Below are positions 33,586-45,548 of a stretch of DNA of 64,000 bases, one piece after another; position 1 is the stretch's first letter; each line of letters opens with the position of its first letter. Source of the DNA: Bipolaris cookei (taxonomy: Eukaryota > Ascomycota > Dothideomycetes > Pleosporales > Pleosporaceae). The stretch covers positions 124,001 to 188,000 of the forward strand of contig NRSV01000053.1 in the NCBI GenBank assembly GCA_002286855.1. The letters run 5' to 3'. The position numbers and the translations under genes were made by a program. The notes under the pieces were generated by a model, which saw only the letters and a list, made by a program, of their open reading frames with translations, ran no database searches and was not told the origin of the DNA.

Positions 33586-35640
33586 ATGGCTGACGAACAA
33601 CCCACAACCCAGCCTCCGGCTGCCGAGACCAAGGATCTGCACACCGATCCCGTCACTGGCGAGAAAATCTCCAAGAGTGAACTCAAGCGTCGCCAGAAGC
33701 AGCGCGAAAAGGACGAGAAGAAGAAGGAGAGGGAAGCGTCGCTACCAGCCCGGCCTAAGAAGGAGAAGAAGGACGACATTGAGGAACTGAACCCAAATGT
33801 TCGCTCTCTGCCCTGACGTTCCCATGCGACGTTCTGCTAACACATCTCAGCAATATTTTGAGATTCGATCTAAGAAGATTGCCGCTCTCCAAGCCTCCCA
33901 GGACCCCAACCCTTACCCACACAAGTTCCACACCAATTACAGGATCGCCGACTATGTGCGCGACTACTCACATCTCAAGAAGGGCGAGACAGAGCCTGAA
34001 AAGGAGATTCGTATGGGTCTCCGTGTCATGACCAAGCGATCGGCTTCCAGCGCGCTCCACTTCTACGTTTGTATGTGTATGAGACAAAGAACTGCTTACA
34101 CATCTAACTGTCTACAGGCAAGGCAGAGGGTGTTACCATCCAGGTCATGTGCCAATTACAAGAGTCCAAGGCCGATGTGCCCTTTGAGAAGCAGCATGAG
34201 AACATTCAGCGCGGAGACATTATCGGTGTTATTGGTTTCCCTGGCCGAACAAGCCCCAAGAAGGGTGGCGAGGGTGAATTGAGCATCTTTGCGCGCGAAG
34301 TCATCCTCCTCACACCCTGTCTCAGGATGTTGCCAACAGAGCACTTGTAAGAATCATCCATGGCCTGAGAAAAAAAAAGAGGTACTGACCTTACGACAGT
34401 GGCTACAAGGACCAGGAACAACGCCACCGCAACCGATACCTCGATCTCATCATGAACGATTCGACGCGCAACACCTTCATTGCACGCACCAAGATCGTCA
34501 AGGCCGTCCGCAGGTATCTCGATGAGCGCGACTTCTTGGAAGTGCAGACGCCCATGATGAACAAGATTGCCGGAGGCGCAACAGCGCGACCCTTCAAGAC
34601 ATACCACAACGAACTCGACATGGAGCTGTACATGCGTATTGCACCCGAATTGTACCTGAAGGAGTTGGTTGTTGGAGGTCTTGAGAGAGTATACGAAATT
34701 GGCCGTCAGTTCAGAAACGAGGGTATCGACCTCACTCACAATCCCGAGTTCACCACTTGCGAATTCTATATGGCATACGCAGACTACCACGACCTCATGG
34801 ATATGACCGAGGAGCTGGTCAGCGAGATGGTCAAGGAGGTTACTGGCAGCTACGAAACCGTCTACCACACCCAGACTGGCGAAGTCTACAACGTCAACTG
34901 GGCAAGGCCATGGAGGCGAGTCAATATGATTCCTGCTCTTGAGGAAGCTACTGGTGAAAAGTTTCCACCAGCGACTGAACTCCACACTGCTGAAACGAAC
35001 GAGTTCCTCAAGAAGGTACTCAAGAAGGTCAACGTCGAGTGCTCGGAGCCCCGCACCAACTCAAGAATGATTGACAAGCTGGTTGGCGAGTTCATCGAGG
35101 AAACTGCTGTGAACCCGACCTTCATCGTCGGTCACCCTGAAGTCATGTCACCTCTTGCCAAGACTCACCGAGATATCCCCGGTCTTTGCGAGCGTTTCGA
35201 GGCCTTTGTCTGCAAGAAGGAAATTGCCAACGCTTACACCGAGTTGAACATGTCAGAAGTCCAGCGCCAACGTTTTGTAAGTTGATGATATCTTTCTTTC
35301 GGGTTGGCAAACAGAAGATTTGCCAAATATCGCTCAGGGGACGCTTCGAGGTTCGCGAATACTAACAAATTTCCAGGCCGAGCAAGCAAACCAGAAGGCG
35401 GCAGGCGACGACGAAGCACAGCTCATCGATGAGACCTTCTGTCAGGCGCTTGAGTACGGTCTACCACCCACCGGTGGATGGGGTATGGGTATCGACCGTC
35501 TAGTCATGTTCTTGACAGACCACTACTCCATTAAGGAGGTGCTTACCTTCCCATTCATGAAGGACATTGTTGAGGACAAGAAGACGGCAGCCGAGGTTGC
35601 CGATGGCACAGGCAAGCCAGTTGAGGGGATTCGTAAGTAG
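33586..35640 (+). CDS. KRS1: Lysyl-tRNA synthetase, class II (cytosolic)
   Basis: It charges tRNA-Lys with lysine. Five exons are read: 33586–33798, 33851–34070, 34118–34346, 34400–35276 and 35377–35640, with all phases closing to 600 aa. Intron 1 has an unusual GTTCGC donor; the others start GTATGT, GTAAGA and GTAAGT. A lysine-rich eukaryotic N-terminal extension (ELKRRQKQREKDEKKKERE) precedes NPNQYFEIR, the OB-fold anticodon domain and the catalytic core. Class II motif 2 is FRNEGIDLTHNPEFTTCEFY, and motif 3 is GYGL-like EYGLPPTGGWGMGIDRLVMFL. HNELDMELYMRIAPELYLK is typical of LysRS. The start codon context is CAACAATGG. The frame remains open upstream to an ATG at 33427, which could give an N-terminally extended form. 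Confidence 0.95.
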
Positions 35641-36402
35641 AGCATTGTGCGAGGTCAGTATTTATACTAATAGTGTGCAGCACACAAATAATTTGCACAG
35701 CATTTTGGCGCATTGGGTGGGTAAGAAAATGACAACCACAGGGGCAATCTAAGCCTACACGATTGAGCATGAGAATATGAATGAAATCTAACAAAGACAT
35801 ATTATATGCGTCTTCCAATTGTGACTGTCTTTGAAGCTATAGTGAATGGTCTATTACGTCCGCCTGTATGCTGTAGCCTACTTATAATCCGATAATGCTG
35901 ACTTTGCCATCGAGAACTAACTATATCGAGAGGAATTTGCTTCCGTTTATATGTGGAAAGGTGGTTGTAGTAATTTCGCGTTCGTCATATCGGGTTTTCA
36001 AGGGTTCGAGGTGGATGCTTTCAGCCGATAGTCGGCTCCCCACCCGCGAACTACAATCTCCAACCTCCCGAAAGAGGGGCGGCCCGCGCCTCCATGGGCC
36101 GAACGACACGCAACACTCACTGCGTCGGCAAACCGTGTTGGAGTACCAGGTTAAGAAGAATCCGCAATGCCAAAAAAGGCAATCAGGTATAAAGAAGCGA
36201 TGGCGGTGCTGCTTTTCCTTTTTTTTCCCTTTCATGATCAGTTTACCCCTACCATTGAATTTCAAGTGCCCAGGACATTTTATATTGTATGACTGAGTGT
36301 AGATACGAGTTGAATGAGAGTGCTTCCTACGAGTAGCTCTTGAAAGAACACAAAGAAAAGCTAGCAAAACGTGTAGAAGGAAGATAGCTATCTAGATTGA
36401 AA
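35641..36402. other. Intergenic region between lysyl-tRNA synthetase and the Ayg1-like gene
   Basis: About 760 bp contain the 3' flank of KRS1 and the promoter of the next gene. The sequence is AT-leaning, with a poly-T/CTTTT tract near 36214–36232. No gene or RNA is recognised. Confidence 0.55.
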
Positions 36403-37736
36403 ATGGCGGCACCGGGAGGCAAGTTCTTCATCGAGGATAAATTGGACATACCAGCAGAACATCACGAGTCGTTTGGACAGCTATGGGAGACGAAGTGGAA
36501 GAAGCCGGTAGGTTATCGCAAAACATCCCTTCAACGATCATCTACACATTCAATTATCAAAGACTGACCTCAACATAGGCTGAAATGGGCGTATACCCCT
36601 TCATGTTCGGTACCGCCTCCGACTTTGAGCCCATTGTCGCCGAAATGGTCAAGAACAACATGCGCGAGCCATACGACTGGGACGCCTACGCACGCACATT
36701 CTTCCCTCAAGCAGAAAAACTCGCCTCCATTGCCCGCGAAGCCGAAGCAAACGGCGAGACAGAAAAGGCATCAGAGTACTACCTCCGCTCCAGCGCCGTC
36801 TACCGCATCGCCCGCTTCCCCGCCCCACGCAGCGCCGTCCAACGCGAAGCCTGGACTAAAGGCAAAGAAGTCTGCCTCAAAGGTCTCAGCATGCGCGAGC
36901 ACCCTGTCCACGAAATCCTCATTCCACACACGCACCGCAACGAAACCGATGGCCCCAACATCCCCGTCTACCACCTCCTCCCCACCACCGCCTCGCCTTC
37001 CTCCCCCGTACCCCTACTCATCATCTTCACAGGCCTAGACGGCTACCGCACCGAACTCGCCGTCTGGATGGAGGGCTTCCGCCGCAACGGCATCGCAACT
37101 CTCGTCCTCGAAATCCCGGGTACAGGCGATTGTCCCGCGACCCCTTCTGATCCCACATCCCCCGACCGGCTCTATACATCGCTCTTAGACTGGGTAGCCC
37201 AGCAGCCTACCCTCGACGCCGCGAAAACAGCTATCTGGGCTTTTAGCACAGGAGGCTACTACGCCATTCGCGTTGCGCACACACATGCAGAGCGGCTGGC
37301 AGGCGTCGTAGCGCTGGGTGGAGGGTGCCACCACATGTTCTCCCCCGCGTGGCTCGATCGCGTCAATCATCTCGAGTACCCCTTCGATCTCGCCGACACT
37401 CTAGCCCATAAATTCGGGTACGGCACCGACGTCTCCCGGTTCAAAGAAGAAGCTAGCGCCAAGTTCTCGCTGCTGAACGATGGCACGCTGGATACGGCGC
37501 CGTGTGCGAGGTTGCTGCTGGTGAATGGGACCGAAGACGAGATTTTCCCCATTGATGATTATTATCTTGCGCTGCAGCGGGGGGAGCCCAAGGAGGCGCG
37601 GTTTGTGGCTGGGGTCAAGCATATGGGGGAGCCCGAGAGCTTTGGGGTGATAATGAGGTGGTTATATAGGTTGTGGAGGGTTGAGGCGGATATTGGAGCG
37701 CAGATGGGGACGTTGATGTTTAGGCCTAAGTACTGA
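36403..37736 (+). CDS. Ayg1/FrsA-like alpha/beta-hydrolase
   Basis: Two exons, 36403–36507 and 36579–37736, flank an intron (GTAGGT…ACATAG), giving 420 aa. The N-terminus (LWETKWKKP|AEMGVYPFMFG) and the helical segment YYLRSSAVYRIARFPAP are typical of the Ayg1/FrsA-like family. Catalytic residues can be placed: nucleophile S in WAFSTGGYYA, acid D in VNGTEDEIFPI and H in VKHMGEPESF, with IIFTGLDGYRTE near the oxyanion region. Ayg1 of Aspergillus fumigatus shortens a heptaketide naphthopyrone to a tetralone in DHN-melanin synthesis. No polyketide synthase or melanin reductase is in this window, so a melanin role is only possible; related paralogues hydrolyse other substrates. Codon use is strongly C-ending in the middle of the gene. 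Confidence 0.82.
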
Positions 37737-38300
37737 GGTATATGGGATTAGTTGGAAAAGTCTGGTAGAAGATGTGGGGGGGGGAGGGGGGTGGAGGTTT
37801 GGGTTGTCTCCTAGTCTAGAACTTTGCGAGAAAACAAGGATGCAAGGCGAAATAAGCGTGGAAGTGGAAGTAAGAGTGGTATGTTCCCAGACATTGTGTA
37901 TTTTTTGCCCTTTCATGTGCATTACAAATTATCCTACATTTCTCCTCTTGTCCTCTCCAGTCAATCACTCTCCTTCTCCCCCTTCTTCGAGAATAACAGC
38001 AGTACACGCTACCATAGGGATATAACAAAAGAAAAAGAAACTTGGTATCATTGTTCCCATTGTACCCCCCCAAAAAAAGAAGAAGCAGGAAAAGAAAAGT
38101 CTAATACCTCCCTTACTTCATAAGTCTGCTTCCAAGAACACAGAAAATAATAACTTAAGAGAAAAAGAAGATAAGAGAATCGAAGATAAATAAGCAAACA
38201 CGTTTACAGTTCGTAGATAGCACATAACACGATAAGAGGAAGAAAAAGAGAAGAGGGTCCATGCCTTGAACGCGCGGAGTAAAGTGTCCAACAGTTCACT
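37737..38300. other. Convergent intergenic region, no gene
   Basis: This is the 3' flank of both the Ayg1-like gene and the large disordered-protein gene. G-rich (37776–37796) and A/AG-rich stretches occur, but no gene or structured repeat is seen. Confidence 0.6.
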
Positions 38301-41300
38301 TCAATCATTCAGTCCAAAAACACGTCTCAGACCCTGAAACTTCTTCTTCTTCCCACTTCGGCCATACGCGACGGAATGGCCCTGTGCATCGACCACAGGC
38401 GCAGAGACATTAGACACAGCACTGGGCTGTCGCGTGGCGAAACGCGGTCTACGAGGCGCGACGCCGTCTGAGCTCATTGGCCGATCATCAGTTCCAATGG
38501 GTGGTGGAGGAGGCAGAGGCCAGTCCGGGGTTGATCGTCGTTGGAGCTTGGGCGACCGCTTGGGAGAGGTAGGGGCTGGCTCGGTGAATTCCTTATCCTC
38601 GTCAATCGGGGTCATGGGGGCGCCCTTGTCGCGGTTGCGTTGCGCAGGGGGCATGGGAACGTCACCGTGTGTAGAGACGGACTGAACTGGTTCGGGTTGA
38701 GCAGGGATAGGCTCGGCCTGAGGCGTCTTCTTTTTTCTTAAGCCAAAGAAACCACGCTTCTTCTTGTTCTTGCCAGACTCAAATGTGGGTAAAGTAGCAT
38801 GTTTGCTATCGCGGAGCGAGCCAGTGGCTAGCGCTGCACCCTGTCCATTAACATTGCCGTTGGTTCCATTTATTTGCGGAACAGGCTTGGAAACGCCCTC
38901 AAGAATCTCCTCGTCCACTTCTTCTTCTAGGTCCGTAGAGTCGCCATCCTCTTCGCCAGGTTTTCTAGGAATACCTCGGACTGGAGTCAAGCCAGGAGGT
39001 AACTCGTAGTCCATCGGCTCGTCGTCCGAATCTTCAAATCGACTTTGAAATCGCCTGGGCCGGTCATCTTCATCCTCATCACTCGAATCAGCGAAGCGGC
39101 TTTTAAACGGCACCTTGACCGCATTGGACGCCTTAGCTGACTGAGGCGTTTGTTTGGCAGGCTTGGGCTGCTTAGTGAACGAAGGCATTGGCTTTTCCTG
39201 TATAGGCGAGGACGAGCGGACATCAGGTCCCTTGCGAAACCTTCCCATAGGTGACAATGATCGGATGCTGAACCTCGATGACTTGACTGGGTCCGAGGTC
39301 GGTGAAGAGGACCGCATGGACCTTCGCATGGCAGGCGATGGAGACTCTGGTGGTGAGATGGCACGAACCTGTTTTGGAGCTGGTGCACTGGCGCGTAGAG
39401 ACGGTGTAGGGTTTTGCCTCATGGAGCCACGCATTGTGTACCGTCCCCCCTGTTGACGGGGTCCTCGGCTTCTGGTTCGCTGGAAGCTGCTAACAGAAGC
39501 ATCAGAGTCGCTGTCATATGTAGCCACTGGCGTAGGCTTTGGCTTCGCAGCGGGCATACTCTGTGGCCTTGCCTTGGAGGCAGCTGGAGACGGGATATTC
39601 TTCTTTTGCAGTGCACCTCGGGGCTTGGTTTCCACCGGTGTCATGCTATAGCGAGATGCAGTTAGGCTGATGTTGGCCCTTGGTGTATCCTCTGACCGCA
39701 TACTCTGTCGCATCTGTGGCTGTACTCTAGGAGTGTTTTCTGGTCCTCCCCTCATGGTCGAACGCATTGTGGATCCCATTCGGGGTTCAGCTGGTGCATC
39801 TGTATTTGAGCCACTGCGCATGGTTCTTCTCATGTGCACCTCTGAACGGCTTTCCCTAGGCGCAGGAGCCTGCGTCCTCCTGTTTTGGGGTTCGGTTGGT
39901 CGAGTCGTCTCTGGGGCTGAGCTCTTTTTCAAAGCCGACTTTAGAGGCTTGGTCGACGGTGACGGTGAAGCTACTGATACCGGGCGGTCCTGCGAAATTG
40001 AACGTTGCGTGGGCCGATCAATAGCTTTCTGAGGAGGCGGTGTTTGCTCGACAGACGTCTCAACCTTCTCTGTTTGTTTGAAAGATGCATTCAAACCACT
40101 CCAATGCAACTGAGCAGGGGTCCATTCCTGTGTTGGAGTTGCCTGTGAGTCGTCACTATCCTCTGCAGAAATCTGTTGCCCAGACTTTGAGGCAGGGCTT
40201 TCTGTTGCATCCTGATCCGCATACTTTGAGTGCATCAGTCCAGATGGCGAAGGGTTAATCGGCTTATCCATAAGAGCATCAATACTAGCGAATCCGCCTC
40301 CGTCAGACAAATCCTCATAGGCATCGCTATATATACTGCTTTCATCGTCTGTGGTATCTTCGTCGTGTGAGTTGGGTTGTGGCACCTGACCTGTCGGCCC
40401 CGTAGTGTTCGTAGAGGGCGTTGATATAGATATAGCTGGTTTGGGGGTTTGGCTCCTAGCGCCAGTGACATCTTCGTCCCATCCTCTAGGAATGGTTATG
40501 CTTGGGAAATTTGGTTCAGGCTTTTCAAACGGGCTGGGGGTTACAGGCTGGAATGCAATATCGGGAACATGGGCGTTTTGTTCTGCTGCTGTGATCGTCG
40601 TCGATGGTGCTTCTTCATGCGGAATAGACAGAGACTCTGGCTCCGGAGCTGGTGGTTGCTGAAGCATTTTCTTGTGCTCTGTGACCCCGTGCTTGTCCGA
40701 GTATTCGCTAGAGTCTGACACATAACCACTGCCTTCGACAGAAGTAACCTCAGGTGGAAGAGGATCATCGGATCCTCTCTGCTTTCGAGCATGGTCGTCG
40801 GAGATGATGTTGCCAAGCGCAATGTCGCTTGAAACCCGAGCCTGATCCCCGACAGAACTCGTGGAGACGGTCTCAGTTACCTTTTCAGGCGCTTCATCCC
40901 TATGACGTCGCTCCTTATCTCGGATACTACCAAAAAGAGGCAGAGCAGGTCGCGGCTTCTTGAGGTCTTCAAACTCATCATCCTTTTCAGCTATTGGACT
41001 CCACCTGGATGCTCCGAGGCCTCCGTAACTAGGCGGCTCAGGGTGGGCCGGGGCAGAGGTACTAGGGGCCACCACATCTTCCTCAAAGCTGACACGAACG
41101 TTCTTCTTCTTGCGCCTTCCTCCCTCATCTGAGGCAGTGTCCGATGCTTCACTTGAAGCACCCCTAGTGTATAAAAGTCCATTGGAACGGAGCGGAGACT
41201 CACCACGACGCGAGACTGAGGGCGACGCTTTTAGTGCGGATTTTGCAGGGGATACTGATCGGGGCAGCGGTTCGTGCTTCAGCCCAGTAAGTTCGGTAGC

Positions 41301-42873
41301 TAAGGGCGCGAAATGAGCGGTGCGTGGTGGGCTTAACGGCGAATTTTCATTACGCCCGGCGTGTTCGCGGGCATGACTATCATAAGTACTTGCGGACCTA
41401 GAGTTTACCGGGGTGGATAGTCGGGGGTAGGGGTTGTCCTGGTTCTGGGCGACAGTGGACGAAGCCGCGTCGTCATCGTACCCGACTATCGTGCCATAGC
41501 CAGAATCTTCAAGTCTGTGACTAGTGTTTGCCTGCTCGGGAGGCTGCATATCAGCATCATTAAAGTCATCAGAGTGCCGTTGAATAGCCGCCCGTGGTTC
41601 CTCTTTTCGCTGAGGGGGTGGCGGTTCTTGTCGAACGTAGTGACGGATAGGGCTGGGTGATCCACGGCCCATTTGGTTCTCTGGTATATGGACAGAACGA
41701 AAAGTCTCTGCAGGCTGTGGTCCAGGTTGGGGCTCGGGCTCGGACATTTCGTGTATCTCCCTATGACGGGCCATGGCGTCCTGCTTGTGAATAAAGGTAC
41801 GGGACGATGGGTCATAGACGGCATCTGGCGAGTTTGGATCAACGGGTCGTGGGGCCTGTCTCGATGGATATGTTTGCTTTTGTACAGCTGTTCCGGATGG
41901 CTTCACACGCATACTGCCGCTTGACAGCCGAGAGCCTTCAACACCATGCGAGATGCGATGTGAGCTGACTGGGCGCTCGGCGGCATTCTGTACGGATCTC
42001 TGAACATTCTGGACATGTTGGCTAGAGACACTGCTGGATGTCTTTGGCCGTGAGGTTGATGCCATGCGCCGAAGGGCATCTTGGTTGACAACAGGCCCGC
42101 CAAACCATCCAGATGAAGCGGTGGTTTGTGGTGGGCTCGGCTTTGTGCCTACTGCGCCGGGGGACATGGGGCGTGAGAAGTTTATAGACCGGGCAGTGTC
42201 CTCTTCCTCTGACACATTGGTAAGAGGGTTGGCGGGACGTTGGGGCACTCGTCGAGAAGTACTAGCGCCCCTGTCTAAGCTCACACCTCTGCCTCCGCCT
42301 CTGGGGCCTGGCGATGCTCCGCGATAGAGAGGCTCAATACTTGATGCGCGACGACGCATGCCACCGTCGTGGTGCTGTATGTTTGCGGGCACAGGCGGGA
42401 CAGGCGGCGCATTGGTTTCAGCTGGGCTTCCTCTGCCCGGAGATGGTGCGCGGAACGAGCGCTCCGTCATGGACCCTGAACTCGACTGCCGATGTAGGGA
42501 ACCAGACGGCTCTCTTGAGTAGCTGCCGTTGGATGAGAGCGAGCCGCGTCGGGCCATGCGCTTGGTAACGGTGTCTGCTACAGACGTCGGTGTTGGCGAG
42601 TGAGTGCGCAGGGCTGCGGCGGCGGCGGCGGACGAGAGGGCGCCATTGGATTCGGCGCTCTTGATGAAGGCTTTGGAGGCAGCAAGCGAGGCGGAGGCGC
42701 TGGGCGGAGGCGCTCGCTGGGCCTGCACGGGGGAGCGCATGTGTTAGCAGGCACCGCGTCACCATATACATGGCCGTGTTTGCGCGACACGACGTCTGCG
42801 CGCGCGCATCCACAGCCAGAAAAAAGACACAACCTACCGGACTCGAGGCTGCTCTTCGTCGCTTGCCAAACAT
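38301..42873 (-). CDS. Very long, intrinsically disordered Ser/Pro-rich protein
   Basis: Two minus-strand exons, 42873–42838 and 42722–38301, flank an intron with GTAGGT donor and GTGCAG acceptor. The first exon supplies MFGKRRRAASSP, joining in frame to AQRAPPPSASASL and giving 1485 aa. No globular domain or membrane segment is visible. Residues 20–60 look conserved among fungi (SKAFIKSAESNGALSSAAAA, then ALR, and VADTVTKRMARR). Many S/T-P sites, acidic patches (SDEDEDDRPRRF) and a basic C-terminus (SGKKKKFQGLRRVFGLND) follow. The region around residues 945–1035 repeats a short MR-T/S-MR motif. I do not recognise a function; a cortical or cytoskeletal scaffold is one guess from composition. 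Expression as one polypeptide is supported by an uninterrupted 1474-codon second exon. Confidence 0.85.
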
Positions 42874-44131
42874 GGTGGGCGGGCTGGATTAGGAATTACA
42901 GCAGTCGTGGGTGGATCTGCATTATCTCCGCGTCTCTGGGCGTGGTGTAGTCTCGGTCTGGTGCCGAAGTTGAGGTGCAGCAGGGCCGCTTAGATGATGT
43001 CACGTCTAGTAGTAGACACGGAACCCGGCGGCACTGGATCAAGGAGCGTGCAAGGCCAATTGCATAAAGCCTACAGTAAAATAAAGAAAAAGAAAACCAA
43101 GGGAGGGACAGCGCAGACGTGGCGGGCGGCAGGGCGAGGAGTGAGATGGATGGGTTGCGGACCGGCAAGGGTAGGAAGAAGACGCCGTCTATTTGGTTCG
43201 AGTGGAGTCGTCCATGAGAGCAAAACAGGCAAGAGGATCGCCTTATGGTACGCCGTCGAGGACAAGGGCAGAAGCTTGGACGGGGTGTCGTCACGGAGCA
43301 ATAACATTCATACACCTGTTCGTCACATCGCGCAGCCCAGGCCACCGCACAACAAGACGCCGACTCGCTCAGTCCAGATGTCTGCTCCAGCCACAGACGT
43401 CACGCCCTTAGCCCGGCCCATGGCCGGCCGGTCCCTGATTTGCACTAACGTCCCATCGACGCAGCAACACCAGGCCAGAGACCCACTTGGACTACGATAC
43501 AGCCTTTACTAGTGGTCTACTGGAAACATGACAAGGGGCGTAGAAGGGGTCGTGTCGAGGATGCTGCAATGTTGTCAAAACATTGTGTGTAAGCACCACT
43601 CATCCAGCTAGCCCACAAGGCTGAACAGGGGTCAGCCCTCCGCTTTGCTGCCTCAGGCCCTGAACGCATGAACTGGAGAAGCTTCTTAATCAGGAAGAGA
43701 CAAAGACAAGCACTAAACAGAATACCAATGTTGAAGGGGTTTGCCGTTTGTTGCGAAACAATCCCATGCATCGGAGGTTATGTTGGCCTCGGGTAATGCA
43801 CTGGAGGAGAAAACGCTATATTTGGATGTTACTCAACAAAACAACACTGTTTTGCTACGCTACAACCAGCCGGCTTGAAATCAAGCCTGTTAGTCGGCAG
43901 TAATACAACATCAGTTTTTGTTGTTCCTTAGGTATCTTGGATTGGTAAACCATGGTCTCATCTATCGACACAGTGTTCTTTCCTGCAAAACAGTTAGGCA
44001 GCTGCTTCTCATCTACTATAGGTTTCCACACAAGGGTAACGAGCAGTTTCTCTCCTAACATACTCAACTATGTACTTCAAAATCTACTACAAGACATGTT
44101 GAGTTGATGCAGAAACATTCTAAGTACCCTT
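42874..44131. other. Intergenic region upstream of the disordered-protein gene
   Basis: The first ~600 bp are GC-rich leader/promoter sequence of the minus-strand gene. The rest, towards the DUF3669 relic, is of mixed composition. Short frames on both strands have no recognised content. Confidence 0.5.
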
Positions 44132-45224
44132 TCCACCAGAGCCAACCATATCGAAGTCGGTAGGGGACAGTGTGGAACGGTGCTTGCATTGAACGACGCC
44201 AATTGCGTCAAGATACCCAATTCTCCTTCCCAAAAGTATAAGCTTTTTACCGACTACCAGATTTACTTTTCAGTATACCGCACTTTGGCCCCTCTCAGCT
44301 CCGTAAACATATGCGTCCCTCGATCTGAAGCATGGATCATGTCCAGGAATACAAGCTTCTGGAATTCAATAACTGCTTGCTTCCCTAAAGAATTCCGTCT
44401 ATTCGAACTACGGTCTCATTTCGAAGCGCATCTTGTCCGTGCCTGTCTGCTTTCGCGAAGCCAACGTGAACATATCATGCCCCGAAGCAATCAAAACAAT
44501 CAAACCCCAATTTCTCGCGAGACATGAGAATAAGGATTGTTTAGTCAGACTCTATCTGGGTCGCCGCAACGACACGTCACAAATTAATGCGAGAAATATC
44601 CGGCTTCGTAGCTTTCCACTTCACATCAACGAGATGGAACGATTCTTTTTACGTCCAGAAACCTACGCTGTTACCATGGCACAGACTTTAGCTTTCCTCC
44701 ACTGGAAAGTCGGCATCGACACAAACGATGTAGAATTTGTTCTTGGAGGCGGCCATCTTGTCAGTAGTAGATATCCAACCGAACAGGAAGTCTGTGCAGC
44801 TACAAAGCATACAGCAGGGAGACCGCATGTGACCAGGCTCGGAAATCAATAGAAATCAATGTAACTACTCTGCTTTAATCAGTGCCAGCATTTCGAGTAC
44901 CATGCGGGTGGCGAGGCGGGATGCAAGGAGGAAGTAATGAAGAAATTGGTCGAGGGCTTCTGGTCCGATGATCCCTACTACCCGCGCCCCAACGCCACGA
45001 TCTATTAAGACAAGAAACTTTGGAATGTCTTCGCAGAGAATTATCTCAAAACGAGTGCGGAGCTTGTTGCTCATCAAGGACCAAGGGAGTTCATCGAGGC
45101 TGTGGCGGAGAAGGGTAGACAACGGTCGGAATTTTCTTTGTTTAGTTTAGAGAAGGGCAGGCTTTTTCCTGAAAAGGGTAGGCCCTACCAAGTTAGAAAC
45201 TACAACAAGCGAAACCAGGTATGA
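44132..45224 (+). pseudogene. Decayed DUF3669 family gene
   Basis: A plus-strand relic of a fungal DUF3669 (so-called zinc finger protein-like) gene. The first frame reads IEVGRGQCGTVLAL and CVKIPNSPSQKYKLF up to about 44400 (SFWNSITACFPKEF). A frame change then leads to NISCPEAIKTIK, NKDCLVRLYLGRRN, IRLRSFPLHINEMERFF and TMAQTLAFLHWKVGIDTNDVEFVLGG. After stops at 44850 and 44862 the same frame continues with LCFNQCQ and LVEGFWSDDPYYPRPN. A further TAA at 45003–45005 (between NATIY and DKKLW) precedes the end at 45222. Collinear motif order over about 1.1 kb makes a chance match unlikely. The family's function is unknown; such genes are often multicopy in Dothideomycetes and Eurotiomycetes. 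Confidence 0.83.
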
Positions 45225-45548
45225 ATAGATCGAGTCTCCGATACAGCCTATGGTTGCATCAAAAGTGACTTTTGACCCTGGTAAGACTAGTTCTTGTTGT
45301 AGGAGAGAATTGATAGGCATGTAAATTTAGCATGCGTCAGCCTCGTACTACTACCGCAAGTGGGCCACTAGCATTATGCAGCTTGACAGCTCCCTCTAGC
45401 ATCTTCCCCGCATCGAAGACTCACTCTTAGCTCTACAGTTTCATCTCGAGTCGTGCGTTTCTATGCCTGAAAATCACCTACACTAAGCACCAATTGTTTA
45501 TCGCTTCATTCATACTTTTGACCCACTCCCACGTAACAAGCCATCAAC
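45225..45548. promoter_or_regulatory. Upstream region of the epoxide hydrolase gene
   Basis: About 320 bp with a pyrimidine-rich stretch before the start codon (about 45460–45540). No other feature is seen. Confidence 0.5.

Noticed and set aside
42723..42740. Start of the disordered protein at MRSPVQ
   Set aside because: These codons lie inside the intron next to its acceptor. The upstream exon MFGKRRRAASSP joins in frame with a good donor.
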